A stretch of 64,000 nucleotides of DNA from Halanaerobium sp046541575 (lineage in GTDB: Bacteria > Bacillota > Halanaerobiia > Halanaerobiales > Halanaerobiaceae), in the NCBI GenBank assembly GCA_046541575.1, contig JBKHDA010000002.1:1-64000 (forward strand). The letters are read 5' to 3'. Position 1 is the stretch's first letter, and the number at the start of each line of letters is the position of its first letter. The notes beneath the pieces are model-generated. The model saw nothing but the letters and a program-made list of their open reading frames with translations, did not search any database and was not told where the DNA came from. Of this stretch, positions 16,561-25,286 are shown one piece after another. The position numbers were made by a program, and so were the translations under genes.

Positions 16561-17361
16561 ATGAAAATTCCTTTCTTTAATCAAGAAAATAAAAATAATG
16601 AGGATCAAATTGTGGAAATAGAAATAGATAAGATTAAAACCAATCCTTTTCAGCCGAGAAAGGAATTTAATCAGGCTGAAATTGAAGAATTAGCTCAATC
16701 AATTAAAAACTTTGGTTTGATTCAGGCTATTACCGTTAGAGAAATTGAAGCTGGCTATGAATTGATTGCTGGAGAGCGGAGACTTAGAGCAGCCAGAGTT
16801 TTAAACAAAGAAGTTATTCCGGCTGTAATTAAGAATTTTAATGATCAGCAGATGGCCGAAATTGCTTTAATTGAGAATTTACAGAGAAAAGATTTGAATT
16901 TTTTAGAAGAAGCACAGGCTTATCAGCGGCTTTTGGATGAATTTAATTTAACTCAAAAGGAACTTGCGGCCCGGGTTTCTAAAAGCCAGTCTACTATTGC
17001 CAATAAACTGCGCCTTTTAAATCTTCCTGATCAAATCAGAGAAAAACTTCTGGCTGCTGATTTAAGTGAAAGACACGGCAGGGCTCTTTTGCAACTTGAT
17101 TCTGCAGCAGAACAGATGGAAGTGATAGATGAAATCACTAAAAAAGAGCTTAATGTTAGGGAAAGTGAAAAATTAATAAAAAAACAGAAGCAGCCAACTG
17201 AAAAAAAGAAAAAAATCAAACATATATCTGAGGATCTGCGCCTTTTTGCCAATTCTTTAGAAAAAAGAATCTCAGAAATTGAGGATTCAGGGATTAATGT
17301 TGATTTTGAGCGCAGTGATGAGCAGGATAGTATAGAATATTATATTAAACTATCTAAATAA
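16561..17361 (+). CDS. noc: nucleoid occlusion protein Noc
   Basis: Noc is a ParB paralogue that binds dispersed sites and the membrane and keeps the division septum off the chromosome. The ParB/CTP domain has PFQPRKEF and ELIAGERRLRAA; the helix-turn-helix reads SKSQSTIANKLRLL, close to Noc (QSTIANKLRLL) rather than Spo0J. The first residues MKIPFFNQ resemble the amphipathic membrane-targeting start of Noc. The C-terminus EDSGINVDFE also matches Noc (EDSGVKL). Length is 266 aa. ATG follows GGGGG by about 9 bases. It precedes soj and spo0J, as in Bacillus. Confidence 0.9.
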   Translation: MKIPFFNQENKNNEDQIVEIEIDKIKTNPFQPRKEFNQAEIEELAQSIKNFGLIQAITVREIEAGYELIAGERRLRAARVLNKEVIPAVIKNFNDQQMAEIALIENLQRKDLNFLEEAQAYQRLLDEFNLTQKELAARVSKSQSTIANKLRLLNLPDQIREKLLAADLSERHGRALLQLDSAAEQMEVIDEITKKELNVRESEKLIKKQKQPTEKKKKIKHISEDLRLFANSLEKRISEIEDSGINVDFERSDEQDSIEYYIKLSK

Positions 17362-17382
17362 AGTTCACAAAGAGGTGAAATA

Positions 17383-18144
17383 ATGGCTAAAAAAATTGCA
17401 ATTGTCAACCAGAAAGGTGGGGTCGGCAAGAGCACAACAGCAGTTAATTTGAGTGCTGGCCTGGCAGAAAAAAACAATAAAGTTTTACTGATAGATATTG
17501 ATCCTCAGGGGAATGCAAGCAGTGGCCTGGGGATAGAAAAATCAGAAGTTGAATATACAATATATGATTTATTAATTGAATCTGAGCCACCAATAAAGGC
17601 TATTTTGGAAAGCAGCACTAAAAATTTAGATATCATTCCTGCCAATATAGAATTAGCAGGAGCGGAAATTGAGTTGGTATCTATTATCTCCAGGGAAAGC
17701 AGACTTAAAAAATCTTTAAAATCTCTTAATCAGGATTATGACTACATCATAATTGACTGTCCTCCTTCTCTGGGTTTATTAACCTTAAACGCATTAACAG
17801 CTGCAGATAGTGTAATGGTTCCTATTCAGTGTGAATATTATGCCCTGGAAGGTTTAGGCCAGCTGATGAATACAATTGAGCTTGTCAGAAAAAATTTAAA
17901 TCCTGATCTGAGGATCGAAGGGGTTTTAATGACTATGTTTGATGCCAGAACCAATCTTTCTGAACAGGTAATAGATGAAGTTAAAGATTATTTTTCCGAG
18001 CTGGTTTTTGACACAATTATTCCGCGTAACGTTCGTTTAAGTGAGGCGCCAAGTTTTGGTAAACCTATACTTGATTACAGCTCCAGTTCTAAAGGAGCAG
18101 AAGCATATAGAAAATTAGCAGAGGAAGTGATCTCTCTTGACTAA
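17383..18144 (+). CDS. soj: chromosome partitioning ATPase Soj/ParA
   Basis: ParA-type Walker ATPase that binds DNA nonspecifically and acts with Spo0J in origin segregation and DnaA control. The deviant Walker A is KGGVGKSTT with the signature lysine (NQKGGVGKSTTAVNL), followed by DIDPQGNASSGLG, IIDCPPSLGLL and QCEYYALEGL. Length is 253 aa, standard for the family. ATG follows AGAGGTG by 5 bases. It overlaps spo0J by 8 bases, implying coupled translation. Confidence 0.97.
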   Translation: MAKKIAIVNQKGGVGKSTTAVNLSAGLAEKNNKVLLIDIDPQGNASSGLGIEKSEVEYTIYDLLIESEPPIKAILESSTKNLDIIPANIELAGAEIELVSIISRESRLKKSLKSLNQDYDYIIIDCPPSLGLLTLNALTAADSVMVPIQCEYYALEGLGQLMNTIELVRKNLNPDLRIEGVLMTMFDARTNLSEQVIDEVKDYFSELVFDTIIPRNVRLSEAPSFGKPILDYSSSSKGAEAYRKLAEEVISLD

Positions 18145-18985
18145 AAAAAGACTGGGCAAAGGTTTAAGCGCCCTGATAAATAATGATGATAATGTTGACC
18201 AGAGTAGAGTGGAAGAAATTTTTGTTGATCAAATTGAGCCTAATCCTTTTCAACCGCGGAGTCATTTTGATGAAGAGGCACTTAAAGAGCTGGCTAATTC
18301 CATTCAGGAAAAAGGAGTTATTCAGCCGATTACAGTGCGGAAAATTAAAGCTGAGAAATATCAGATAGTTGCCGGTGAACGGCGCTGGCGGGCTTCTAAG
18401 ATTGCAGGACTTGAGAAAATATCTGCTGTGATTAGAAATTTTAAGGACCAGGAGATGCTGGAGATTGCTTTAATTGAAAATATTCAGCGGGAAGATTTAA
18501 ATCCTATTGAAGAAGCAAATGCCTATAAAGAGATGCTGAATAATTTTGAGATAACACAGGCAGAACTTGCAAAACAGGTGGGAAAAAGCCGCTCAAATGT
18601 TTCCAATATGATTAGGCTGCTGAAATTAGCAGATAAAGTTAAAAACCATCTGCAGCGGGGAACAATTACAATTGGGCATGCTAGAGCCCTGCTTTCACTT
18701 GAAAAAGAAGAAACCCAGGTTGCAGCCTGTGAAAATATAATTATTCAGGATTTAACAGTAAGAGAAACAGAAAATTATGTTGAAAAATTAAAAAATCCTT
18801 TAAAAGATAAAAAAAAGAAGAAGAAAAAAGAAGAACTGGACCAGATCTGGAAAAAGGCTGCAGCTGAACTAGAAAACAATTTAGGAACAAAGGTTAAAAT
18901 TAAGCAGCGCCAGAAAAATAATTTATTAACTATTGAATTAGATAGCTTTGAAAAATTACAGGAACTGGTGGATAAGTTAAAGTAA
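18137..18985 (+). CDS. spo0J: chromosome partitioning protein Spo0J/ParB
   Basis: ParB CTPase that loads at parS and spreads to recruit condensin. The N-terminus (KRLGKGLSALI) is the Soj-interacting tail; the CTP domain has NPFQPRSHFDEEALKELA and AGERRWRASKIAG; the helix-turn-helix is VGKSRSNVSNMIRLLKLAD; a C-terminal dimerisation domain follows a Lys-rich linker. Start is TTG at 18137, inside the end of soj, after GAGGAAG. Length is 282 aa. A parS lies immediately after the stop. Confidence 0.96.
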   Translation: MTKKRLGKGLSALINNDDNVDQSRVEEIFVDQIEPNPFQPRSHFDEEALKELANSIQEKGVIQPITVRKIKAEKYQIVAGERRWRASKIAGLEKISAVIRNFKDQEMLEIALIENIQREDLNPIEEANAYKEMLNNFEITQAELAKQVGKSRSNVSNMIRLLKLADKVKNHLQRGTITIGHARALLSLEKEETQVAACENIIIQDLTVRETENYVEKLKNPLKDKKKKKKKEELDQIWKKAAAELENNLGTKVKIKQRQKNNLLTIELDSFEKLQELVDKLK

Positions 18986-19001
18986 TGTTTCACGTGAAAC
19001 T
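18986..19001. other. parS: parS site downstream of spo0J
   Basis: TGTTTCACGTGAAACT matches the 16-bp parS consensus TGTTTCACGTGAAACA at 15 positions, including the full palindromic core. It begins directly after the spo0J stop codon. Confidence 0.93.
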
Positions 19002-19034
19002 AATATATAGAAGAGAGTAGCTGGGTGATAAATA

Positions 19035-19721
19035 ATGATCGGAACTATTGTTAATATAGCTTCTGTGCTGACCGGAAGCACAGTTGGAGTGGTTTTTCGC
19101 GGTAAATTTCCTGAAAAAGTACAGACAACAGTAATCCACGGAATTAGTTTAGCTGTTATTTTAATTGGAATGCAGATGGCTTTCAGTATAGAAAAGGATC
19201 CGGACATTTTACTTGTTATTTTTAGTTTAGTTATTGGAGCTGTGGTTGGTGAACTGCTGCAGCTTGAAAAAAGATTAAATGATTTTGGTGAAAGCTTAAA
19301 AGATAGGTTCGGAGGAGAAGATGATCTGTTTGTCCAGGGCTTTGTTCAGGCCAGTTTGATTTATTGTGTTGGAGCAATGGCAATTATGGGTTCAATTCAG
19401 GATGGTCTTAATGGTGATCCCAGTATTTTATTTACTAAATCACTGCTTGATGGGATAACCTCTATTGCTTTTGCTGCCAGTACAGGGATTGGAGTAGCTT
19501 TTTCTGTGATTCCAATTCTTATCTATCAGGGGAGTATAACTTTAGCTGCGGAATGGGCTGCTGTATATTTGACCGATGATATGATTAGAATAATGACAGC
19601 CAGTGGAGGTCTTTTAATTACTGCAATTGGTTTAAACATGCTGGGAGTAAGCACAATAAAAACCGGTAATCTGCTGCCTGCACTGCTAATAGCATTGATC
19701 TTAAGTTCATTTGTGTTTTAA
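19035..19721 (+). CDS. DUF554 family membrane protein
   Basis: A 228-aa integral membrane protein with about seven hydrophobic segments. MIGTIVNIASVLTGSTVGVVFRGKFPEK and the later CVGAMAIMGSIQDGLNGDP (given here in part) are typical of DUF554 (YdfK-like) proteins, whose function is unknown. The ATG is preceded by GGGTGAT. It sits between parS and the glycine-cleavage operon and ends just before that operon's promoter. Confidence 0.85.
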   Translation: MIGTIVNIASVLTGSTVGVVFRGKFPEKVQTTVIHGISLAVILIGMQMAFSIEKDPDILLVIFSLVIGAVVGELLQLEKRLNDFGESLKDRFGGEDDLFVQGFVQASLIYCVGAMAIMGSIQDGLNGDPSILFTKSLLDGITSIAFAASTGIGVAFSVIPILIYQGSITLAAEWAAVYLTDDMIRIMTASGGLLITAIGLNMLGVSTIKTGNLLPALLIALILSSFVF

Positions 19722-19723
19722 TT

Positions 19724-19752
19724 TTGCAATAATTATAAAAATAATATATAAT
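19724..19752 (+). promoter_or_regulatory. promoter of the glycine cleavage operon
   Basis: TTGCAA (19724-19729), 17-base spacer, perfect TATAAT (19747-19752). RNA would start near 19759, some 13 bases before the glycine aptamer. Confidence 0.75.
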
Positions 19753-19771
19753 TAACTTACAATATTAAATA

Positions 19772-19869
19772 AAAGCGGGTGAAGGCTGAATGAGAGACCT
19801 TAGTGGCGCCGAAGGAGCAAGGGAAACTGAAACTCTCAGGCAAAAAGAATTCAGCTGGACGCAACTCTG
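19772..19869 (+). ncRNA. glycine riboswitch, single aptamer
   Basis: The conserved aptamer blocks appear in order: GAGAGACC, GCGCCGAAGGAGCAA, ACTCTCAGGCAAAA, and a closing GGACGCAACTCTG. The GAGAG and CTCTC arms pair. Only one aptamer is present, whereas many glycine riboswitches are tandem. The terminator that follows is the likely expression platform: glycine binding would prevent termination and switch on gcvTHP. Confidence 0.92.
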
Positions 19870-19890
19870 AACATAGAAGAAAATTTAATG

Positions 19891-19927
19891 AACAGGGGTC
19901 GGATTTATTTCCGGCTGCCTGTTTTTT
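19891..19927 (+). terminator. riboswitch-controlled terminator
   Basis: AACAGG (19891-19896) pairs with CCTGTT (19918-19923), with a further TCGG/CCGG pairing inside, followed by a seven-T run (TTTTTTT). It lies 22 bases after the aptamer and about 95 bases before gcvT. Confidence 0.85.
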
Positions 19928-20020
19928 TGATTTTAAAGATGATTTGATCTCTGATTTTTTCTTTCCAGTTTGTTAATAAAATTTAGAATCATTTAAAAAA
20001 ATAAAAAGGGGGCTGAAAAG

Positions 20021-21094
20021 ATGAATAAAACTCCATTTAATCAGAAACATAAGGATATGGGGGCTAAGATGACTGATTTTGGGGGCTGGGAAATGCCGGT
20101 GGAATATACCGGAATTATTGAAGAACATCAGGCTGTCAGAAACAAATGCGGTCTTTTTGACACCTCTCATATGGGAGAAATCCTTGTTAGTGGTCATAAT
20201 GCTGCTAAATCCTTAAATAAAATTATCACTAATGATCTCAAAAAATTGGAAGCCGGAAAAATTCTTTACACACCTATCTGTAAAGAAGATGGAGGAATAA
20301 TTGATGACCTGCTTGTTTATTGTTTAAAAGAAGACGAATATCTGCTGGTGGTTAATGCTTCTAATATTGAAAAGGATTTTAATTGGATCGAGGATCATCT
20401 TTTAGAAAAAACAGAAGTAGAAAACCTTTCGAAAAATTATGCGATGCTCGCTTTACAGGGACCGGAGTCCAAAAAGGTTTTGACTCAGTTAACAGATATT
20501 GATCTCAACTCACTTGAATATTACAAATTTAGACAGGCAAAGGTTGCGGGAATTGAGATGATAATTTCTCGCACTGGTTATACTGGAGAGCTGGGGTATG
20601 AACTGTATTTTGAGCCTGAAGCAGCAGAAAAATTCTGGGAGGAGTTGATGGAAGCAGGATCTGATTTTGGCCTTCAGGCCTGTGGTCTAGGGGCGAGAGA
20701 CACATTGAGATTAGAAAAAACATTTGCGCTTTATGGTAGTGATATAGATGAGACCACAAATCCCTATCAGGCAGGAATGGGGTGGACTGTTGCTATTAAC
20801 AAAGGAGATTTTATTGGCAGAAAAAAATTAATTAAAATTAAAGAAAACTGCTGTCAGAGAAAATTGACTCCATTTAAAATTAGCGGCAGAGGGATGGCCC
20901 GCCATGGATATCAGGTTTATGTTGATCAGGAAGAAATTGGAGAGGTTACAAGTGGCAGCTATTCTCCGACTTTAGAGCAGAGTATTGGGCTCGCTTATTT
21001 AAAAACAGAATATACTAAACCGGGAACTGAAATTGAAATTAAGGTTAGAAATAGAAAAATAAAAGCCGAGGTAGTAAAAGGTCCGTTTGTTTAG
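20021..21094 (+). CDS. gcvT: glycine cleavage system T protein (aminomethyltransferase)
   Basis: GcvT takes the aminomethyl group from lipoylated H protein and passes its methylene to tetrahydrofolate, releasing ammonia. Family motifs are DFGGWEMPVEY, CGLFDTSHMGEI, RTGYTGELGYE and CGLGARDTLRLEK. Length is 357 aa. The ATG follows AAGGGGG. It is the first gene of the riboswitch-controlled operon gcvT-gcvH-gcvPA-gcvPB. Confidence 0.97.
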   Translation: MNKTPFNQKHKDMGAKMTDFGGWEMPVEYTGIIEEHQAVRNKCGLFDTSHMGEILVSGHNAAKSLNKIITNDLKKLEAGKILYTPICKEDGGIIDDLLVYCLKEDEYLLVVNASNIEKDFNWIEDHLLEKTEVENLSKNYAMLALQGPESKKVLTQLTDIDLNSLEYYKFRQAKVAGIEMIISRTGYTGELGYELYFEPEAAEKFWEELMEAGSDFGLQACGLGARDTLRLEKTFALYGSDIDETTNPYQAGMGWTVAINKGDFIGRKKLIKIKENCCQRKLTPFKISGRGMARHGYQVYVDQEEIGEVTSGSYSPTLEQSIGLAYLKTEYTKPGTEIEIKVRNRKIKAEVVKGPFV

Positions 21095-21155
21095 GACCTA
21101 AAATATATAAGTAAAGAAAAAATTTAAGCAGTCAAAATTTAAAGGAGGAATAAAG

Positions 21156-21539
21156 ATGAGTGTAAAAGAAAATTTATATTATTCAGAAGACCATGAGTGG
21201 GTAAGAGAAGAAGAGGATTGTCTGGTAATTGGAGTTAGTGACTTTGCTCAGGAAGAATTGGGAGACATTGTTTTTGTAGAACTTCCCGAAGTTGAAGAAG
21301 AGTTTAATAAAGATGACAGTTTTGGTGTTTTAGAATCGGTTAAGGCTGTATCTGATACATTTATCCCTGTCAGCGGTAGAGTTATTGAGGTAAATGAAGC
21401 TCTACTGGACAATCCAGAATTAATTAATGATGATCCTTATGGTGAAGGTTGGTTGATTAAAGTTGATCCCGCTGATGATTCTGAATTAGATGAACTTTTA
21501 TCTGCAGAGGAGTATGCTGACTTTATAGAGGAGGAATAA
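21156..21539 (+). CDS. gcvH: glycine cleavage system H protein
   Basis: The small lipoyl carrier of the glycine cleavage complex. The lipoylated lysine lies in VLESVKAVSD, with the surrounding GDIVFVELPEVE and NDDPYGEGWLIKV typical of the fold. Length is 127 aa. The ATG follows AAAGGAGGA. It ends 2 bases before gcvPA. No lipoyl ligase or dihydrolipoyl dehydrogenase gene is in the window, so those functions must be encoded elsewhere. Confidence 0.97.
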   Translation: MSVKENLYYSEDHEWVREEEDCLVIGVSDFAQEELGDIVFVELPEVEEEFNKDDSFGVLESVKAVSDTFIPVSGRVIEVNEALLDNPELINDDPYGEGWLIKVDPADDSELDELLSAEEYADFIEEE

Positions 21540-21541
21540 TC

Positions 21542-22879
21542 ATGGATTATATTTCCAACACAGCAGCAGAAAAAAATAAAATGCTGAAAGAGATTGGAAT
21601 TGAAGCAGTTGAAGATCTTTTTCAGATGATACCAGAAGAGGTAGCAGCAGATGATGAATTGAATATTGAGTCCGGAATTTCCGAATTAGAGCTGATGGAA
21701 AAAGCTGAAACTGCAGGTCGTAAGAATAAAAGTCTGGATCAGCAGCTCTCTTTTTTAGGAGCGGGTGCTTATGACCACTATGTACCGGGGATAATTGACG
21801 CTTTAATTTCTCGCTCAGAGTTTTATACGGCCTATACACCTTATCAGGCAGAACTGAGCCAGGGTACACTGGAGGCTATATACGAATATCAGAGTATGGT
21901 CTGTGATCTGACAGGTATGGGAATTGCAAATGCCTCAATGCTTGATGGAGGTTCAGCTGCAGCAGAAGGAGTAACAATGGCTGCTAGAATTAGTAGAAAC
22001 TCTAAGGTTCTGCTGCCGGATACTATTAATCCTGCTTATAGAGAGGTTATAAAAACTTATGGAGCCGGATCTGAGTTAGAATTTATTGATCTAGAGAGCC
22101 GGGGAGAAATTATTGATCCGGATCAGATTGAAGGGAATCTTGATGACCAGACTGCAGTTGTAGTTCTGCAGTATCCCAATTTTTATGGTTCTATAGAAAA
22201 AATGGAAGAGATCTCTAAATTGGTTAAAAATAATAAAAAAACACTGCTGCTGGTGATTGCCAATCCAATCTTACTGGGAGTTTTAAAAGCCCCTGCTGAT
22301 TTTGGAGCAGATATTGTTGTTGGAGAAGCTCAGGCCTTAGGCAGTGGTTTAAATTATGGAGGACCATACTTAGGTTTTATGGCCTGTAAAGATGATAGAA
22401 AAATGCTCAGACAGCTGCCCGGCAGAATTGTCGGTAAAACTAAGGATGTTGAAGGTAAAGAGGGTTTTGTTTTAACTCTGCAGACCCGAGAACAGCATAT
22501 TAGACGCGAAAAAGCTACTTCTAATATCTGTACCAATGAAGCTTTAAATGCTTTAATGGCTACAATTTATCTTTCCACTATGGGTCGGGAAGGACTTAAA
22601 GAAGTTGGAGAGCAGTGCTATCATAAGGCTCATTATTTAGCAGATAAACTTGATGATTTAGATGGTTTTGAGGTGCTTAATAAAAACAACTTTTTTAATG
22701 AGTTTGTATTAAAAACAGAAAAAGACAGCAGTCAGCTGCTTAAAGAGCTGCGGCAGGATAAGATAATTGCCGGATATGATTTAAAAGAAGTTGGTAGAGA
22801 TGGTATTTTGCTCTGTGTTACTGAAAAGAGAAAAAAATCAGAAATGGATAAATTAGCAGCAAAAATGGAGGTGCTTTAA
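21542..22879 (+). CDS. gcvPA: glycine dehydrogenase (decarboxylating) subunit 1
   Basis: N-terminal half of the split P protein, which with subunit 2 decarboxylates glycine on pyridoxal phosphate. Motifs FLGAGAYDHYVPGIIDALISR (given in part as GAYDHYVP), YTPYQAEISQ-like YTPYQAELSQGTLE and DGGSAAAEG are clear. Length is 445 aa. The lysine that binds the cofactor is in subunit 2. It abuts gcvPB with no gap: the next codon after TAA is the gcvPB start. Confidence 0.96.
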   Translation: MDYISNTAAEKNKMLKEIGIEAVEDLFQMIPEEVAADDELNIESGISELELMEKAETAGRKNKSLDQQLSFLGAGAYDHYVPGIIDALISRSEFYTAYTPYQAELSQGTLEAIYEYQSMVCDLTGMGIANASMLDGGSAAAEGVTMAARISRNSKVLLPDTINPAYREVIKTYGAGSELEFIDLESRGEIIDPDQIEGNLDDQTAVVVLQYPNFYGSIEKMEEISKLVKNNKKTLLLVIANPILLGVLKAPADFGADIVVGEAQALGSGLNYGGPYLGFMACKDDRKMLRQLPGRIVGKTKDVEGKEGFVLTLQTREQHIRREKATSNICTNEALNALMATIYLSTMGREGLKEVGEQCYHKAHYLADKLDDLDGFEVLNKNNFFNEFVLKTEKDSSQLLKELRQDKIIAGYDLKEVGRDGILLCVTEKRKKSEMDKLAAKMEVL

Positions 22880-24313
22880 GTGGAGGAAAAATTAATTAAA
22901 GATTACAGCAGTCCAGGAAGAAAAGGATATTCTCTGCCTCCACTTGAGGTAGAAAAAAGAGATCTAGAAAAAGGTTTAAATGGCTATCTGCGAAAAGAAG
23001 TCGAGCTGCCGGAAGTAAGTGAGGTTGATGTGGTAAGACACTATACCGCTTTAAGTGAAATGAATTATGGAGTAGATTCGGGTATCTATCCTCTTGGTTC
23101 CTGTACAATGAAATATAATCCAAAGAGAAATGAAAGAGTAGCCCGTATTTCTGCTCTAACAAATATTCATCCCTACCAGCCTGAAGAACAGCTGCAGGGC
23201 TCACTGGGAATCTTATATCAACTTAAACTTGATCTGGCAGAAATAAGTGCAATGGATGAGATAACTCTGCAGCCTGCATCAGGAGCTCACGGAGAATTTA
23301 CCTCTCTGATGATAGTTAAAAAATATTTTGAAGATAGAGAAGAAAAAAGAACAAAGGTTATAGTCCCTGACTCAGCTCACGGCACTAATCCTGCCAGTGC
23401 AACAATGGCTGGATTTGAGGTAGTTGAGATTGCTTCTAATGAAAGAGGAATGGTTGATTTAGAAGCTCTTAAAGAAGCTTTAGATGAAGATACAGCTGCT
23501 TTGATGCTGACCAACCCAAATACGCTGGGGATTTTTGAAGAAGATATCTTAAAAATTACTGAGCTGGTCCATGAAGCAGGTGGTTTAGTATATTATGATG
23601 GTGCAAATATGAATGCAATTATGGGTTATGCTAAGCCGGGACTGATGAATTTTGACTTAATGCATTTTAATCTTCATAAGACATTTTCTACTCCTCATGG
23701 TGGTGGAGGTCCCGGTTCTGGCCCGGTTGGAGTTAAAGATTTTTTAGCACCATATTTACCAAAACCACTGCTCAAAAAAGATGAGGAAAAATATTACTGG
23801 GATTATAAGCGGCCAAAATCTATCGGAAAAGTTCACAGTTTTTATGGAAATTATGGGGTGATGCTCAGAGCCTGGGCCTATATTAAAACAGTTGGTGGCA
23901 GAGGTCTCAAAAAGACCACAGAAAATGCGGTCTTAAATGCAAATTATTTAAAAGCAAGGCTTAAAAAAGATTTTGAGCTGCCATATGCAGAAGACAGCCT
24001 GCACGAATTTGTGCTTTCAGGAAGTCGACAGAAAGAAGAAGGTGTTTCAACTCTAAATATAGCTAAACGATTATTAGATTATGATCAGTATGCACCGACT
24101 ATTTATTTCCCACTGGTGGTTAAAGAAGCAATGATGATTGAGCCAACCGAAACCGAGAATATAGGGACTCTTGATCATTTTGTGGAGACTATGCTTACTA
24201 TTTCCCGGGAAATAAAAGAAAATCCAGAAATGGTTAAAAATTCGCCTCATTCAACAGTAGTTAGAAAACTGGATGAAACAGAGGCAGCCAGAAACCCTAA
24301 TTTACACTGGTAA
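22880..24313 (+). CDS. gcvPB: glycine dehydrogenase (decarboxylating) subunit 2
   Basis: C-terminal half of the P protein and carrier of the cofactor. The PLP lysine is in NLHKTFSTPHGGGGPGSGP; GSCTMKYNPK and HGTNPASA are other family motifs. Length is 477 aa. The start is GTG at 22880, after GGAGGTG in the end of gcvPA. A perfect Noc-type palindrome lies inside it at 24200-24213, encoding Ile-Ser-Arg-Glu-Ile. Confidence 0.96.
   Translation: MEEKLIKDYSSPGRKGYSLPPLEVEKRDLEKGLNGYLRKEVELPEVSEVDVVRHYTALSEMNYGVDSGIYPLGSCTMKYNPKRNERVARISALTNIHPYQPEEQLQGSLGILYQLKLDLAEISAMDEITLQPASGAHGEFTSLMIVKKYFEDREEKRTKVIVPDSAHGTNPASATMAGFEVVEIASNERGMVDLEALKEALDEDTAALMLTNPNTLGIFEEDILKITELVHEAGGLVYYDGANMNAIMGYAKPGLMNFDLMHFNLHKTFSTPHGGGGPGSGPVGVKDFLAPYLPKPLLKKDEEKYYWDYKRPKSIGKVHSFYGNYGVMLRAWAYIKTVGGRGLKKTTENAVLNANYLKARLKKDFELPYAEDSLHEFVLSGSRQKEEGVSTLNIAKRLLDYDQYAPTIYFPLVVKEAMMIEPTETENIGTLDHFVETMLTISREIKENPEMVKNSPHSTVVRKLDETEAARNPNLHW
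24200..24213. other. Noc-binding-type palindrome within gcvPB
   Basis: ATTTCCCGGGAAAT is a perfect match to the 14-bp Noc-binding site and lies inside the gcvPB coding sequence. It is identical in core to the palindrome upstream of noc. Confidence 0.75.
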
Positions 24314-24392
24314 ATTCAAAAATTAATATACTGAAATTGATACTTTGATTCTGGTTTTTATTTAAAAATCAATTGAAATATATTATCTGCAG

Positions 24393-24416
24393 ATGGCCCC
24401 TAAAAGGGCCATTTTT
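24393..24416 (+). terminator. terminator of the glycine cleavage operon
   Basis: ATGGCCC (24393-24399) pairs with GGGCCAT (24406-24412) over a 6-base loop, followed by a T-run. Confidence 0.85.
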
Positions 24417-24444
24417 GCAGTTTGAACTAATAATGTGATATAAT
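24415..24444 (+). promoter_or_regulatory. candidate promoter for the TPR gene
   Basis: TTGCAG (24415-24420), 18-base spacer, perfect TATAAT (24439-24444), 35 bases before the TPR start. The -35 overlaps the tail of the preceding terminator. Confidence 0.45.
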
Positions 24445-24478
24445 ATAAAATTGAAGTTAAGAAAAAGTAGGTGAAAAC

Positions 24479-25030
24479 ATGAGAGAGTCAGATTATAAAA
24501 AAGAACTGACAGAAAAAGAGCTGGAAATTTACCAGCAGGCTGTTGATTTAATGGAAAGAGGTCACAGGAAAAAGGCAAAAAAAATACTTGATGATTTTTT
24601 AGCAGAAAAACCTAATTTTATTCCAGCTTTGAATAAAAAAGCAGTAATCAAAATCTATAAAAAAGAATTTGGTGAAGCCCGCTCATTATTAAATCAAATT
24701 TTAGAAAAAGATCCTGATTATGCACCAGCTTTAACAAATTTAGGGAGTATAGCTAAAGAAGTAGGGGATCTAAACAGGGCTAAGAAATTATATCAAAAAG
24801 CTGTAAAAGTTGATGAGGAATATGGACCTGCCTATAATAATTTAGGTGTTATTTATCGAGAAGAAGGTAATTATTCTAAGTCGGTTAAATATCTTAAAAA
24901 AGCAAGAAAAAAAGGCGGCTTTAGTTATCATTTCAATACTGACAGGCCTTTTTATAAAGATCCAGGTTGTCTTTTTGTTCTCTTTTTAGCACTGTTTTTA
25001 ATTATTATTATTTATTTTATTTTAACATAA
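24479..25030 (+). CDS. TPR-repeat protein with C-terminal membrane anchor
   Basis: A 183-aa protein with about three to four tetratricopeptide repeats between residues 12 and 145 (DPDYAPALTNLGSIAKEVGD, EEYGPAYNNLGVIYREEGNY) and one C-terminal hydrophobic segment (CLFVLFLALFLIIIIYFILT). It is therefore probably a tail-anchored scaffold facing the cytoplasm. The partner is unknown. The ATG follows AGGTG. It has its own likely promoter and precedes the DUF951 gene by 52 bases. Confidence 0.8.
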   Translation: MRESDYKKELTEKELEIYQQAVDLMERGHRKKAKKILDDFLAEKPNFIPALNKKAVIKIYKKEFGEARSLLNQILEKDPDYAPALTNLGSIAKEVGDLNRAKKLYQKAVKVDEEYGPAYNNLGVIYREEGNYSKSVKYLKKARKKGGFSYHFNTDRPFYKDPGCLFVLFLALFLIIIIYFILT

Positions 25031-25082
25031 AACAGAAATAAAGATTTAAATTAAAATTGTATTGAGCAGAGGAGGTCTTTAA

Positions 25083-25262
25083 ATGCCGAAAGATTATTCA
25101 GTTGGCGACAGAGTTGAATTCAAAAAAACACATCCCTGTGGAGGTAAGAGCTGGGAAATTTTAAGGGTCGGCATGGATTTTAAAGCAAAATGTGAGACCT
25201 GTGATCGTGTTATTATGCTTTCGAGAAATAAATTTGAAAAAAGCGTTAAGAAAAAACTTTAA
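25083..25262 (+). CDS. DUF951 family protein (YyzM-like)
   Basis: A 59-aa protein starting MPKDYSVGDRVEFKKTHPCG and containing CETCDRVIMLSR. The HPCG...C..C cysteines suggest a small metal-binding fold. DUF951 proteins are commonly encoded just before ychF, as B. subtilis yyzM is, and this one ends 24 bases before ychF. The ATG at 25083 follows GGAGG by 7 bases. Function unknown. Confidence 0.9.
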   Translation: MPKDYSVGDRVEFKKTHPCGGKSWEILRVGMDFKAKCETCDRVIMLSRNKFEKSVKKKL

Positions 25263-25286
25263 TATTTTAGGAAGGAAGATTGGTTA

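Noticed and set aside
19870..19890. Second glycine aptamer
   Set aside because: Only about 20 bases separate the first aptamer from the terminator, too few for another aptamer.
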